A program made the position numbers and the translations under genes. Shown piece by piece: positions 7,985-16,575 of a stretch of 64,000 nucleotides of DNA. The stretch comes from UBA5216 sp043743335 (GTDB lineage Bacteria; Pseudomonadota; Gammaproteobacteria; Burkholderiales; SG8-41). The notes under the pieces are model-generated. The model was not told where the DNA came from and made no database searches. It was given only the letters and a program-made list of their open reading frames with translations. The DNA is taken from positions 33,074 to 97,073 of the forward strand of contig JAYTWR010000193.1 in the NCBI GenBank assembly GCA_043743335.1, written 5' to 3'. Position 1 is the stretch's first letter. Every line of letters begins with the position of its first letter.

Positions 7985-9904
7985 ATGCCTTCGTCACCGC
8001 TTTCCGCCGCCTACCACGAAATCAAACGCCTGCGCAGTTGCGGCGACATCCATGCCGCGCTGGCGATGCTGCAAGCGCAGCGGCCCGCGGCGGATGGCGA
8101 TACCTTCGAAGCCGTCGTCACGTTATACATCGCGGGCGATCTCGACAGCGCCGTTAACGTATGCCGCACCCACCCATGGCAGGCACCATGGGCGATCAGC
8201 ATGAGCCGCGCGTTGATCGACCTGCTGGCGAACCACAACGCGGCGCAGGCGCTCACGCACGCACGCGTCGCCCTGCGGGATCAAAACGCGGCACCGGATG
8301 CGCAGGCGTTTTATCTCTCATTGTTGCAAGCCAATGGGCTGATCGACGAAGCCTGCGGGTACATGCTGGACCATCTCGCACCGCCGCCGCTGGGCGAGAC
8401 GTTTCTGCTGACCGTGATGGCCGAAATCGCTGCCGCCGCGCAGCAATGGATGCCCGCCTATCAGCTTGGGTGCGCGGTAATGGCTACGGACACCTCGAAC
8501 TACCGCGCGCTCATCGCGCTAAGCCTAGCGAACTACCAGTTCAATAATTTTCACGAAGCACTGGGCAACGCGCAGTGTGCCGATCTTATCCATCGCGGCG
8601 CGCTGCCGTCCACGCTGCAACTCATGCGTTGCCACAACCGGCTGGGGGATTACTACAGCGCCGTCGCCGCGTTTGATAGCCTTGACGCCGCGATCACGCC
8701 GCCGCCTGAGCTGCACGTGGCGCTGGGTATGGCATACGCCGGGCTGGAAAATTCGGCGCAGGCCGAGGCCGCCTATTGCGCCGCACTGACGGCAAATCCG
8801 CCGCCCATCGAAGCCCTGCGCGCGCTGCTGAAAATCTATCTCGACTCGGCGGATCACGATGCGCTCGCGGCGTTCGTCACGGCGCACGCGGCACTTATCG
8901 ATGACGACACCGAGTGCATTTTGCGCCAAGGCATGGAGCAGTTACGCCAAGGCAAGCGCGACGAGGCTGCGGCCTTGTTCAGAAAATGCAATGAAATCAA
9001 TATCTTGCAAAAAGATGCTTACAGTCTCTTACCGTGGCCAGTGCCTGAACCGCGCGTCCGCCACGATTACGAGCAACTGGATTTACTGCGCCGACGCGGC
9101 AAACTCAACCCCGCCGGGCGGGATGCGCTGCGCGTGCTGCAACCGTTTTACGAGCAATCGGGCAACACGGCGCGCACCTTTGCGCCGCAGGGGGCGTTGG
9201 CTGACGCCTTCAAAAAAGCCTTGTGCGACATTCACTATTATCCGGATCCGGTGTTCAACGAAGTGGCGCTGGGCGCCAACGACTTTGCCACGCTCGAAGC
9301 GCAATACGCGGCTGAGAATATCGTCGTCATCGACAATTTCCTGTCAGCCGAAGCGCTGGGCGAATTGCGCCGCTACAGCGAAGAAGCAACAGTGTGGAAG
9401 GTGTACAACGCGGGCGGCTACACCGCCGGGCTGATGGTGAAGGGTTTCGCACCGCGCGTGTTGCTGGCGATTGCCGATGAACTGCGACACAAAATGCCGC
9501 AGATCATCCAACACTATCCGCTGTTGCAGGCGTGGGGCTTCAAATACGATCAGCGCTTGCAGGGCATTACCCTGCACGCAGATTTTGCGCGGGTGAACGT
9601 AAACTTCTGGATTACGCCGGACGAGGCCTGCGAAGACCCCACCACCGGCGGCATGGTGGTCTACAACCACCCGGTGCCGAAAAGCTGGACGTTTGAAGAT
9701 TACAACGTCAATCCACCGAAGCTAAAAGCCTTTCTGAAGGTGCACGACGCCACGCCACTGCGCGTGCCGTATCGCGCAAACCGCTGCGTGTTGTTCGACT
9801 CTAGCCTGATCCATGTGACCGATGAACTGCACTTCAAGCCGGGATTTGAAAATCGTCGCGTGAATATCACGCTGCTGTTCGGTCGCGTGCGCGCCACGGA
9901 GTAA
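7985..9904 (+). CDS. TPR protein with C-terminal 2-oxoglutarate/Fe(II) oxygenase domain
   Basis: 639 residues. The first ~370 are helical TPR-like repeats. The last ~220 form a double-stranded beta-helix oxygenase: IVVIDNFLSAEALGELRRY opens the domain, His531-x-Asp533 (ITLHADF) and His610 (SSLIHVTDEL) are the iron ligands, and Arg625 in NRRVNITLLFG is placed to bind 2-oxoglutarate. The family hydroxylates amino-acid side chains or small molecules. Coupling to TPRs and to the upstream glycosyltransferase suggests a protein substrate, which is inference. The ATG at 7985 is 17 bp after the preceding stop. Confidence 0.85.
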   Translation: MPSSPLSAAYHEIKRLRSCGDIHAALAMLQAQRPAADGDTFEAVVTLYIAGDLDSAVNVCRTHPWQAPWAISMSRALIDLLANHNAAQALTHARVALRDQNAAPDAQAFYLSLLQANGLIDEACGYMLDHLAPPPLGETFLLTVMAEIAAAAQQWMPAYQLGCAVMATDTSNYRALIALSLANYQFNNFHEALGNAQCADLIHRGALPSTLQLMRCHNRLGDYYSAVAAFDSLDAAITPPPELHVALGMAYAGLENSAQAEAAYCAALTANPPPIEALRALLKIYLDSADHDALAAFVTAHAALIDDDTECILRQGMEQLRQGKRDEAAALFRKCNEINILQKDAYSLLPWPVPEPRVRHDYEQLDLLRRRGKLNPAGRDALRVLQPFYEQSGNTARTFAPQGALADAFKKALCDIHYYPDPVFNEVALGANDFATLEAQYAAENIVVIDNFLSAEALGELRRYSEEATVWKVYNAGGYTAGLMVKGFAPRVLLAIADELRHKMPQIIQHYPLLQAWGFKYDQRLQGITLHADFARVNVNFWITPDEACEDPTTGGMVVYNHPVPKSWTFEDYNVNPPKLKAFLKVHDATPLRVPYRANRCVLFDSSLIHVTDELHFKPGFENRRVNITLLFGRVRATE

Positions 9905-9931
9905 CAGCGCCTGCCGTTTTAAATCCCCAAC

Positions 9932-9966
9932 TTAGATGCCGAAGTTAGATACCGAAGTTAGATCCC
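9932..9966. repeat. 13-bp tandem repeat (2.7 copies)
   Basis: TTAGATGCCGAAG, TTAGATACCGAAG and TTAGATCCC follow one another. The run overlaps the last codons and stop of the aldo/keto reductase gene at 9958, so its C-terminus may have been set by repeat growth. Confidence 0.8.
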
Positions 9967-10953
9967 TAAGCCGCCCAATTGCTTTTCAGGATAGCGCGTG
10001 CCCGCCGCCGCGTGTAGCGGAAACGCCGCGTTCAGCCGCGCGATATCATCCGCGCTTAACAGCACATCCATCGCCGTGCAATTCTGCTCCAGATACGCAC
10101 GCCGCTTGGTGCCGGGAATCGGCACCACATGCGGCCCTTGCGCCAGCAGCCAGGCCAGCGCGATCTGCGCCGGGGTGGCTTTTTTAGCCGCCGCTATATC
10201 TTCAATCGGCTTAATCAAGTCTTTGTTTTTATTGATATTTTCTACCCCGAAGCGTGGGTGGTCGCGGCGCCGGTCGCTGGGCAATAAGGCATCCAGTGTT
10301 TTCAGGGTGGCCGTGAGAAAGCCGCGCCCGAGTGGCGCGTAGGCCATGAACGCAATACCTAATTCGCGGCACGCGGGAATGATGGCGTGCTCGACGTCGC
10401 GGCTCCACAACGAATATTCGGTTTCCAGCGCCACTATCGGATGCACCTTGTGCGCGCGGCGTAGGGTTTCCGGCCCGGCTTCGGAAAGCTGCAAATAGCG
10501 CACCTTGCCTTGCTCCACCAGCCGCTTCATGGCACCCACAGTGTCTTCAATCGGCACGGTGGGGTCTACGCGGTGCAGGCCATAAATGTCGATCACATCC
10601 ACGCCCAGCATTTTGAGACTTTTGTCGCAAGCCTGCGGCACGTAATCGGGGTGGCCGCCGGTGAGCGCGGATTTGGTGCCACCGCCCAAGGCCAGATTGC
10701 CGAACTTGGTGGCGATCAACACTTTGTCGCGACGGCCTTTGACGGCCTTGCCGACCAAGGCCTCATTCACGCCCGCGCCGTAGGCGTCCGACGTGACCAT
10801 GAGGTTCACGCCGAGATCCACCGCCCGGTGGATGGTCGCAATCGATTCTGCGTCGTCCGGCACGCCGTAGCTGATGGACATGCCCATGCAGCCTAGGCCC
10901 ATGGCGGATACTTGAGGGCCGTTGTGGCCCAGTTGGATTGTACGCATGGTCAT
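9958..10953 (-). CDS. aldo/keto reductase family protein with altered catalytic tetrad
   Basis: 331 residues, a full-length (beta/alpha)8 NADPH-dependent carbonyl reductase of the AKR13/YakC type. Visible landmarks are GLGCMGMSISYG, the tetrad Tyr58 (SDAYGAGVNE), the Lys in LIATKFGN, the His in GLHRVDP, and the C-terminal TPAQIALAWLLAQGPHVVPIPGTK cofactor loop. The tetrad Asp expected five residues before the Tyr (FDTADxYG) is Val53 here (MVTSDAYG). A single GAC to GTC change explains this, and activity may be reduced or altered. It is a lone gene between convergent and co-directional neighbours. The substrate is unknown. Confidence 0.88.
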   Translation of the reverse strand: MTMRTIQLGHNGPQVSAMGLGCMGMSISYGVPDDAESIATIHRAVDLGVNLMVTSDAYGAGVNEALVGKAVKGRRDKVLIATKFGNLALGGGTKSALTGGHPDYVPQACDKSLKMLGVDVIDIYGLHRVDPTVPIEDTVGAMKRLVEQGKVRYLQLSEAGPETLRRAHKVHPIVALETEYSLWSRDVEHAIIPACRELGIAFMAYAPLGRGFLTATLKTLDALLPSDRRRDHPRFGVENINKNKDLIKPIEDIAAAKKATPAQIALAWLLAQGPHVVPIPGTKRRAYLEQNCTAMDVLLSADDIARLNAAFPLHAAAGTRYPEKQLGGLGI

Positions 10954-10982
10954 TGTGACTCCTGATGGGGTGCGATGTCGCG

Positions 10983-12218
10983 TTAAAAGATTTCAGCTAG
11001 GCACGCGTTCAAGGCGAATTCGGTTTGTGGCAGATTAGCGGTGAAACCCAAAGACTCGCTTAGCGTACGGCCTTCGCGCAGCTTGACCGCCTCCGGCGCA
11101 ACATGCCAGCAGGCGATGCCCAAAGCGCTCGCCAGTCGCGCGAACTCCGGCTGCTGTTTTGTGCTTAATATCAAACACTTACGTGCATTCCGCGCAAACA
11201 GCAGGTTTGCCATGTTAGCGCCGTACGGCCCGGCGACGACTTCTGCGGATGCCGCAAAGCGCATTTGTTCCGCGAAACTGTGGGCCTCGGGGTCGATGGC
11301 CACAAAGCCGTGGCGCTCGAACAGTTGAACGACCTCAGCCTCGTTCAGCAACGGGCGGTCTTTCGCATTGCGTCGCGCGAGATACAGCCTGCGCGGGCCA
11401 TCCTGCGCCGTGGCGGGCAAGTGCGCGCGCAGGTAATTCAAACCCGTCACGCTGTGCGCGTGATGAAAATACGACGTGGTGCAGTAGTACAGCTCGCGAC
11501 ACTCAACACGCACGTGGGCGCGATGGCGGATCAAGCGGTTTTCGGCAATACCCATCGCGGCGAGCGAGGCCAATTGGTAGGGCGCAGCGTCACCGTGCAA
11601 CAGGATCGGCAGATTACCCAAATCGCCCAAGTCACCCGTGTCACCCGTGTCACCATCGGCCGCATACGCCGCCAGCCGCGGCAGGCTGCCGAAAAACCAC
11701 GCGGCGTAGTTGGTGGTGGCGGGCAAATAGAGCGCGGCGTCATTCACGCGCGCGGTTTCGCGATGGCGCACGGCGACGATAATTTGGCGCTCCGACGCGA
11801 CGATGCCCGGAAACTCCGGCGGTAGGTGATGGCACAACTCGGCGTTGTTGTAGCCGATGTTGTCGTTGAGCAATTGCCCGGCGGCGGTCAATAAAATATT
11901 GGGCGCGATGGCGGTGCAACGCGCCATCGCCAGCAGCCGCAAGGCCGGCGGTTGCCAAGGTGCCGCCCAAGGCTCGAACTGCGCCAGCCCCGCGAGTAAC
12001 CGTGCGGTGGATGCCACTGCGGCATCTTCGAAAACCCGCAGTTGGCGCACGCCTTTGGCGCTCGCGGCAGCCTCAACCGCGAGCACAGGGTGCGCCAAAG
12101 CTATTGACGCTAACCCTTTGATTTGTAAATAATTTTTTGCGGCCTTGAGCGCCGCCGTCACGTTGCCTTCGGCAAGTTTGAGGGCGGCGAACTGCCGAGC
12201 CTGATCTGCCTCGGTCAT
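10983..12218 (-). CDS. GT61-family (DUF563) glycosyltransferase
   Basis: 411 residues. The C-terminal 170 residues carry the GT61 signature: RRLYLARRNAKDRPLLNEAEVV, then FEAIDPE-like FVAIDPEAHSFAEQM, then AEVVAGPYGANMANLLFA. Earlier, residues near 150-165 (VNDAALYLPATTNYAAWFF) match the family's substrate region with its conserved Trp/His surroundings. Relatives transfer xylose, GlcNAc or similar sugars to glycans or lipids. A Gly-Asp repeat (GDTGDTGDLGDLG) encoded by 9-bp tandem units at about 11611-11653 sits in a loop. The N-terminal ~120 residues are helical and not recognised. It may serve the same glycosylation pathway as the neighbouring TPR proteins. Confidence 0.8.
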   Translation of the reverse strand: MTEADQARQFAALKLAEGNVTAALKAAKNYLQIKGLASIALAHPVLAVEAAASAKGVRQLRVFEDAAVASTARLLAGLAQFEPWAAPWQPPALRLLAMARCTAIAPNILLTAAGQLLNDNIGYNNAELCHHLPPEFPGIVASERQIIVAVRHRETARVNDAALYLPATTNYAAWFFGSLPRLAAYAADGDTGDTGDLGDLGNLPILLHGDAAPYQLASLAAMGIAENRLIRHRAHVRVECRELYYCTTSYFHHAHSVTGLNYLRAHLPATAQDGPRRLYLARRNAKDRPLLNEAEVVQLFERHGFVAIDPEAHSFAEQMRFAASAEVVAGPYGANMANLLFARNARKCLILSTKQQPEFARLASALGIACWHVAPEAVKLREGRTLSESLGFTANLPQTEFALNACLAEIF

Positions 12219-12246
12219 TACCCGCTAGCCTGCGCCCAACGACAAC

Positions 12247-12936
12247 TTACTTGGCGTAGGTCACCGTCAAATCGCCGACGCCTTGCACATGCCCTTCAAG
12301 CGTGTCGCCCTTTTGCACCGGGCCCACGCCCGACGGCGTGCCGGACATGATGATGTCGCCAGCGCGCAGGGTAATCAATTTCGACAGATACGCAATGGTC
12401 TCAGGCACGTTCCAGATCATGTCGGCCAAATCACCCGTTTGCTTGACCACGCCATTGACTTTAAGCGTGATCGCGCCTTTGGCCGGGTGGCCCACCATGG
12501 CTACGGTTTTGAGCGCGGTGCATGGCGCAGATTCATCAAACGCCTTGCCCATTTCCCACGGGCGACCCATTTTCTTGGCTTCGCCCTGCACATCGCGGCG
12601 CGTCATGTCGAGGCCGACGCCGTAGCCGAACACGTGATCCAGCGCTTTTTCCACAGGAATATCCTTGCCGCCCTTGCCGATAGCAACAATCATTTCGATT
12701 TCGTGATGCAAATCTTTGGTGACGGTCGGATAGGCAATTGTCGCGCCGCTCATCACAATCGCGTCTGCTGGCTTCATAAAGAAAAACGGCGGCTCGCGAT
12801 CCGGGTCATGGCCCATTTCGCGCGCGTGCTCGGCATAGTTGCGGCCCACGCAGTAGATGCGGCCGACGGGAAACGCCGCATTGCTTTCGGCGACGGGTAA
12901 TGTGGTGGGGCCGGGGAAATCAATGGCGTAACTCAT
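12247..12936 (-). CDS. fumarylacetoacetate hydrolase (FAH) family protein
   Basis: 229 residues, the length of the single-domain FAHD1/fumarylpyruvate hydrolase group. It carries VGRNYAEHAREMG, FFFMKPADAIV, the metal ligands in DLHHEIEMIVAIG, then GYGVGLDMTRRDVQ, KAFDESAPC and the C-terminal GDIIMSGTPSGVGPV. Members hydrolyse C-C bonds of acylpyruvates or decarboxylate oxaloacetate with Mg. The exact substrate (fumarylpyruvate or acylpyruvate) cannot be fixed. It is a single gene, with about 170 bp to the divergent glycosyltransferase. Confidence 0.9.
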   Translation of the reverse strand: MSYAIDFPGPTTLPVAESNAAFPVGRIYCVGRNYAEHAREMGHDPDREPPFFFMKPADAIVMSGATIAYPTVTKDLHHEIEMIVAIGKGGKDIPVEKALDHVFGYGVGLDMTRRDVQGEAKKMGRPWEMGKAFDESAPCTALKTVAMVGHPAKGAITLKVNGVVKQTGDLADMIWNVPETIAYLSKLITLRAGDIIMSGTPSGVGPVQKGDTLEGHVQGVGDLTVTYAK

Positions 12937-13106
12937 GGTGTAATCCTTCGAGAGAGAATTTGCGCGCTTTCACGCGCGGCGATGCGCAACGGACGGGCGA
13001 TTATCCGGGAAACCGTTCCTTTGGGTCAAACACCTGCGTGCCGTCACCGCACCGCATCGGGCAAGCCGGTTGAGAATAGCGCCGCACTCCACTATGCTCT
13101 CGGCCC

Positions 13107-13829
13107 ATGCCATCGACGCAAACCTTGAATCAAATCGCTTTTTTCTGGGTGGGGCAGGATGTCACCATCCCGTCGCTGCTGGTGCGCTCGATACGCCACG
13201 CGTTCGGCGCGCAATTCAGCATTCTGCAACTTTCAGACCGCGAGACGCCGCCGGTGGCGGGCGTCACCACGCACAAGAAAATCAAGCTCTCGCCGCACAT
13301 TATGGTGGCACGGCTGGAGGCTTTTGCCGCTTCTGCGGTCACCACGCCCACGCTGTTTCTCGACGCCGACATGTTGGTGCTGCGCCCGTTTGACCTGCCG
13401 CCGCTGGCCGAAAACGATGTCGGCGTCACCCCGCGCGGCGAACGCGACACCATTCGCTTTTCCAAACGCGAATGGGCGGAGTTTCCGGAATTCACCGAGA
13501 AGGATTCCGCGCAAATGATGCCCTACATCTACTCTTTTGTGTACGTGCGCTCGCCGGTGATTTTTCTGCGACAACTGAATGCCTTGCGCAAAATGCCCAA
13601 GCGCTTTCACCGCTGGTACGGCGATCAGATGACGCTGAAGAGCGAGCTGGACGCGCCGGGGCGGTTTACGCTACGCAATTTTGATGTCAATGTTTACAAC
13701 CGTACCGTGCGCTCACGCGTGGAGTTTGAAGAAGTCCGCGACGCATCCAACGCAGTCTGCATCGCGCACTTCAAAGGGCCGGACAGCAAAGCCGCCATGC
13801 ACGAATCGCTGGCGATGTTGGCCGGCTAG
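13107..13829 (+). CDS. GT-A fold glycosyltransferase-like protein (GT8-like)
   Basis: 240 residues. The core resembles nucleotide-diphospho-sugar transferases: an N-terminal beta strand (QIAFFWVGQDVTIPSLL), then TPTLFLDADMLVLRPFDL with the metal-binding DxD, then a mid region YSFVYVRSPVIFLRQL and a C-terminal IAHFKGPDSK in which the His is typical of GT8 proteins. No membrane segment is seen. The ATG at 13107 follows a start-rich leader. The stop is 25 bp before the YqaA-type gene, so the two may be co-transcribed. The sugar and acceptor are unknown. Confidence 0.7.
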   Translation: MPSTQTLNQIAFFWVGQDVTIPSLLVRSIRHAFGAQFSILQLSDRETPPVAGVTTHKKIKLSPHIMVARLEAFAASAVTTPTLFLDADMLVLRPFDLPPLAENDVGVTPRGERDTIRFSKREWAEFPEFTEKDSAQMMPYIYSFVYVRSPVIFLRQLNALRKMPKRFHRWYGDQMTLKSELDAPGRFTLRNFDVNVYNRTVRSRVEFEEVRDASNAVCIAHFKGPDSKAAMHESLAMLAG

Positions 13830-13854
13830 TGCCGCCGCCGCACTAGGGCCGCCC

Positions 13855-14250
13855 ATGACCGAATCCACCAGCCTCTGGGCGTTGTTCGTCAGCAGCTTTC
13901 TCGCCGCCACACTGCTGCCCGGCGGCTCGGAAGTGGTGCTGTTTGGCGTGCTGAAGCTGCATCCCGGTCAGTTGTGGGCGGCGCTGGGCGTTGCGACCTT
14001 GGGCAACACGCTGGGTGGCATGTCGTCTTATGGGATCGGCAGGCTGATTCCGCAAAAGCAGGCCCTAAAAGGGCTGGCAACGGTGCAGCGCTACGGCGCG
14101 CCGGTATTGCTGCTGGCTTGGGTGCCGATCATCGGCGATCCACTGTGCCTGGCCGCTGGCTGGCTGCGGTTAAATCCTTGGTGGTCGGCGCTGTGTATCG
14201 CGGTGGGAAAATTCGTGCGCTATGGGGTGATTGCGGTGCTGGTGGTTTAG
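13855..14250 (+). CDS. YqaA/DedA-like (VTT domain) inner-membrane protein
   Basis: 131 residues, nearly all membrane segments. TLLPGGSEVVLFGVL, GNTLGGMSSYGIGRLI and PIIGDPLCLAAGWLRLNPWWSALCIAVGKFVRY are the conserved reentrant-loop and glycine-rich motifs of the YqaA branch of the DedA/VTT family, linked to lipid transport and envelope homeostasis. The open frame extends upstream to 13681, but that part overlaps the preceding gene. The ATG at 13855 gives a family-length protein. Confidence 0.85.
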   Translation: MTESTSLWALFVSSFLAATLLPGGSEVVLFGVLKLHPGQLWAALGVATLGNTLGGMSSYGIGRLIPQKQALKGLATVQRYGAPVLLLAWVPIIGDPLCLAAGWLRLNPWWSALCIAVGKFVRYGVIAVLVV

Positions 14251-14473
14251 CCTGTCGACTGGGCCCCACGGGCGGCGCGGTACGTGATGTAATGCCAACT
14301 ATCGATTGCTGTACGTAAAATAATACCGGTTTTCCGTGAAATAGCCGGGTAAAGTGTGACCTGATTCACAGGCGGTTGGCGGCGGGTACTCGTAATCTTG
14401 CGCCCGCTGGTTCGACGCCACGTGCCCTGTGGTGCAACATCGTCGCGCAACATCGGCACAACAGGAGATACTG

Positions 14474-16093
14474 ATGAGCTTGCCCTCTCTTTCCAACACC
14501 GGATCCACTTCAATCAAATTGCAATTTAACGACGCCGCTGCATGCGCGCGCTGGGTGGCGGCGCTGCCGATCACCAATGTGCAACTGGTGCATCAAACGC
14601 TGTCGGAGCAAATCGCGGCGCTTGCCATCGTCAATGTGGCGCCGTTGGAGCGGTTGAAAATGATCGAGGCGCTGAAAGAGCCTTTGATGTTCGCGCAAGC
14701 GGAACTCGCCAAGCGTTACATCGGCAAGCCCTTGCCGCTCGATCAGGCTGACGCCAAGGCATGGGACAGTGTGATGACGCTGTGGCGCGCGGCGGCTGCG
14801 GTGTACCGTAGTTGTCTGGATGCCTTTCGCGCGGGCGATTTGACGCTGGTGCCGCATGCCGCCCTGTTAACGCTGCGTTGCCTGCGCACGATGGCCTGCG
14901 GCTTGTTTGAGCACTATCAGGTGTATCGCGAACCCGATGCCGCCACGTGGCGTGGCTTTCACGAGCTGTTCGCGTTCGCTGAGGACCAAGGCCTGTCGCG
15001 CGTGCGCGTGCAGGATGTTTTCGGCAAGCGCGACGCGGATTCCAGTTGCGCCGAGGCCTATGTGCAGGGGCTCATGGCGAACCTTGCCAATCCGTATGCG
15101 CTGTCGGTGCGGCAAATCGCCTTTGTGCGGCGCTGGCTGGAGAAATGGTCGTCGCTGGTGGAGCTGTCGCGCCAGCCGTTGCCGCCGGGACAGATCCCGC
15201 CGCTGGCGGTAGATTTTGCTAGCGATAGTCCGCCTGGGCTGGCGGCGCAAATAACCCATAGTGATACGGTGCGCTATATCGATATGGAGCCGCTGTCCAA
15301 AACGCTGCGCCAAACCATCAATATGCTCAAGCAGGGCCAAACGCCGGGACAGATCGGCTTGGGTGACGACGCGCGTCAGCCGGGTTGTGAAAACCTCATC
15401 ATGCTGCTTTATTTGCAATGGTGCCGCGCCGGTACCTTGCGCACTGAAGAGCGCAACACCATTGCAGCCCCTGTAGAAGTCTGTTTTGGCATCGCCGATA
15501 GCTTTAACGCGCTGGGCGGCGACAACCGCAGCAAGAAAGATATCGAATTCAACGCGCGCGACAAATGGGAAATGGACAACTTGGGTTTCTCCATGCGCCT
15601 GTCGAATACCGCGAAGCAGGCGTTGGTGAAAAAATCCGAAGCGTGGCAGGTGCTCAACCAAAGCAACTCGGGCTTTATGTGCATGCTGCGCGATCCCAGC
15701 GGTGTCATGCGCATGGTACACAATCAGTTGCTGGGCATACGCCGCAGCAGTGAAGCGCCCAAGCTCGGCACGGTGCAATGGATCAGGGTGACGAGCAGCG
15801 GCGAAACCCAGTGCGGCGTACGCCTGTTTGCTGGCGCGGCGCAACCGGCCAAGGTGCGGCCCGCGAACTTCATCCTGCCGACCGGGCAGGAATATGAAGT
15901 GGCGTTGATCACGCCAGCCGTGCCGATGCCCGCCACACCGGCAACGATTGTGCTGCCTGCAGGTTGGTTTCAGAGCGGGCGCTTGCTTGAGCTGGAAGGC
16001 AACCCGCAAGATGCCCAGAAGCGGCTGGTCAAACTGCTGACGCTGATTGAGCGTGGCGCAGACTTCGACCGTTGTGCCGTGGAAACAGTGTAG
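14474..16093 (+). CDS. conserved betaproteobacterial protein of unknown function
   Basis: 539 residues, cytoplasmic, no signal peptide or membrane segment. The start at 14474 is fixed by AGGAGA at 14463-14468. The N-terminal 330 residues are mostly helical. The C-terminal ~190 (KWEMDNLGFSMRLSNTA, then LGTVQWIRVTSSGETQCGVRLFAGAAQPAKVRP) read as a small beta-barrel with a layout reminiscent of PilZ domains, but the RxxxR...D/NxSxxG motif is not clear. Proteins of this shape occur widely in betaproteobacteria near ubiE and DUF971. I do not assign a function. A c-di-GMP effector would be one hypothesis. Confidence 0.7.
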   Translation: MSLPSLSNTGSTSIKLQFNDAAACARWVAALPITNVQLVHQTLSEQIAALAIVNVAPLERLKMIEALKEPLMFAQAELAKRYIGKPLPLDQADAKAWDSVMTLWRAAAAVYRSCLDAFRAGDLTLVPHAALLTLRCLRTMACGLFEHYQVYREPDAATWRGFHELFAFAEDQGLSRVRVQDVFGKRDADSSCAEAYVQGLMANLANPYALSVRQIAFVRRWLEKWSSLVELSRQPLPPGQIPPLAVDFASDSPPGLAAQITHSDTVRYIDMEPLSKTLRQTINMLKQGQTPGQIGLGDDARQPGCENLIMLLYLQWCRAGTLRTEERNTIAAPVEVCFGIADSFNALGGDNRSKKDIEFNARDKWEMDNLGFSMRLSNTAKQALVKKSEAWQVLNQSNSGFMCMLRDPSGVMRMVHNQLLGIRRSSEAPKLGTVQWIRVTSSGETQCGVRLFAGAAQPAKVRPANFILPTGQEYEVALITPAVPMPATPATIVLPAGWFQSGRLLELEGNPQDAQKRLVKLLTLIERGADFDRCAVETV

Positions 16094-16182
16094 GCCAGCA
16101 AGACCGTGAGGACGGTTCCCGGTTATGATGTGCGCCCGCCGCAACTGCGGACTCACGTTATTGCACAGGAACCGTAGCAACC

Positions 16183-16554
16183 ATGGCTGGCATCGACCGT
16201 AATACGCCGTCGCCCACCGAGATCAAGCTGCATCAGGTCTCGCGCGTGCTGGAGCTCACTTTCAGCGACGGCAAAACCTTTGCATTGCCGTGCGAATTTC
16301 TGCGCGTGTATTCGCCCTCCGCCGAAGTGCGCGGCCACGGGCCGGGGCAAGAGACGCTGCAGGTGGGCAAGAAAAATGTTGAGATCAAGGCCGTGGAACC
16401 CGTAGGCAACTACGCGGTGCAGCTGGCGTTCTCCGACGGCCACAACACCGGCATTTATTCGTGGGACATTCTGTACGACTACGGCGTGCGTCAGCACGAG
16501 CTGTGGCAAGACTATTTGCGGCGCATGGAAGCCGCAGGCGCGTCGCGCGATTAA
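16183..16554 (+). CDS. DUF971 protein (gamma-butyrobetaine hydroxylase-like N-terminal domain)
   Basis: 123 residues. TEIKLHQVSRVLELTFSDGKTF, PCEFLRVYSPSAEVRGHG and GIYSWDILYDYG are diagnostic for the DUF971/GBBH-like domain, a small iron-sulfur-related fold also found in front of oxygenases. The stand-alone form is commonly next to ubiE in betaproteobacteria, as here with a 21-bp gap. A role in Fe-S or quinone metabolism is inferred only from this linkage. Confidence 0.9.
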   Translation: MAGIDRNTPSPTEIKLHQVSRVLELTFSDGKTFALPCEFLRVYSPSAEVRGHGPGQETLQVGKKNVEIKAVEPVGNYAVQLAFSDGHNTGIYSWDILYDYGVRQHELWQDYLRRMEAAGASRD

Positions 16555-16575
16555 CCGCCGTTCCAGCCCACGCCC

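Noticed and set aside
11611..11653. 9-bp tandem repeat in the GT61 gene as a phase-variation switch
   Set aside because: The unit is a multiple of three, so copy changes would not alter the frame. It is only a Gly-Asp loop.
14405..14425. GGTTCGACGCC resembling a tRNA T-arm
   Set aside because: No matching anticodon or acceptor arms can be folded around it.
14867..16180. 437-codon open frame antisense to the 539-residue gene
   Set aside because: His/Arg/Gln-rich translation typical of an antisense shadow in GC-rich DNA. No domain and no ribosome site.
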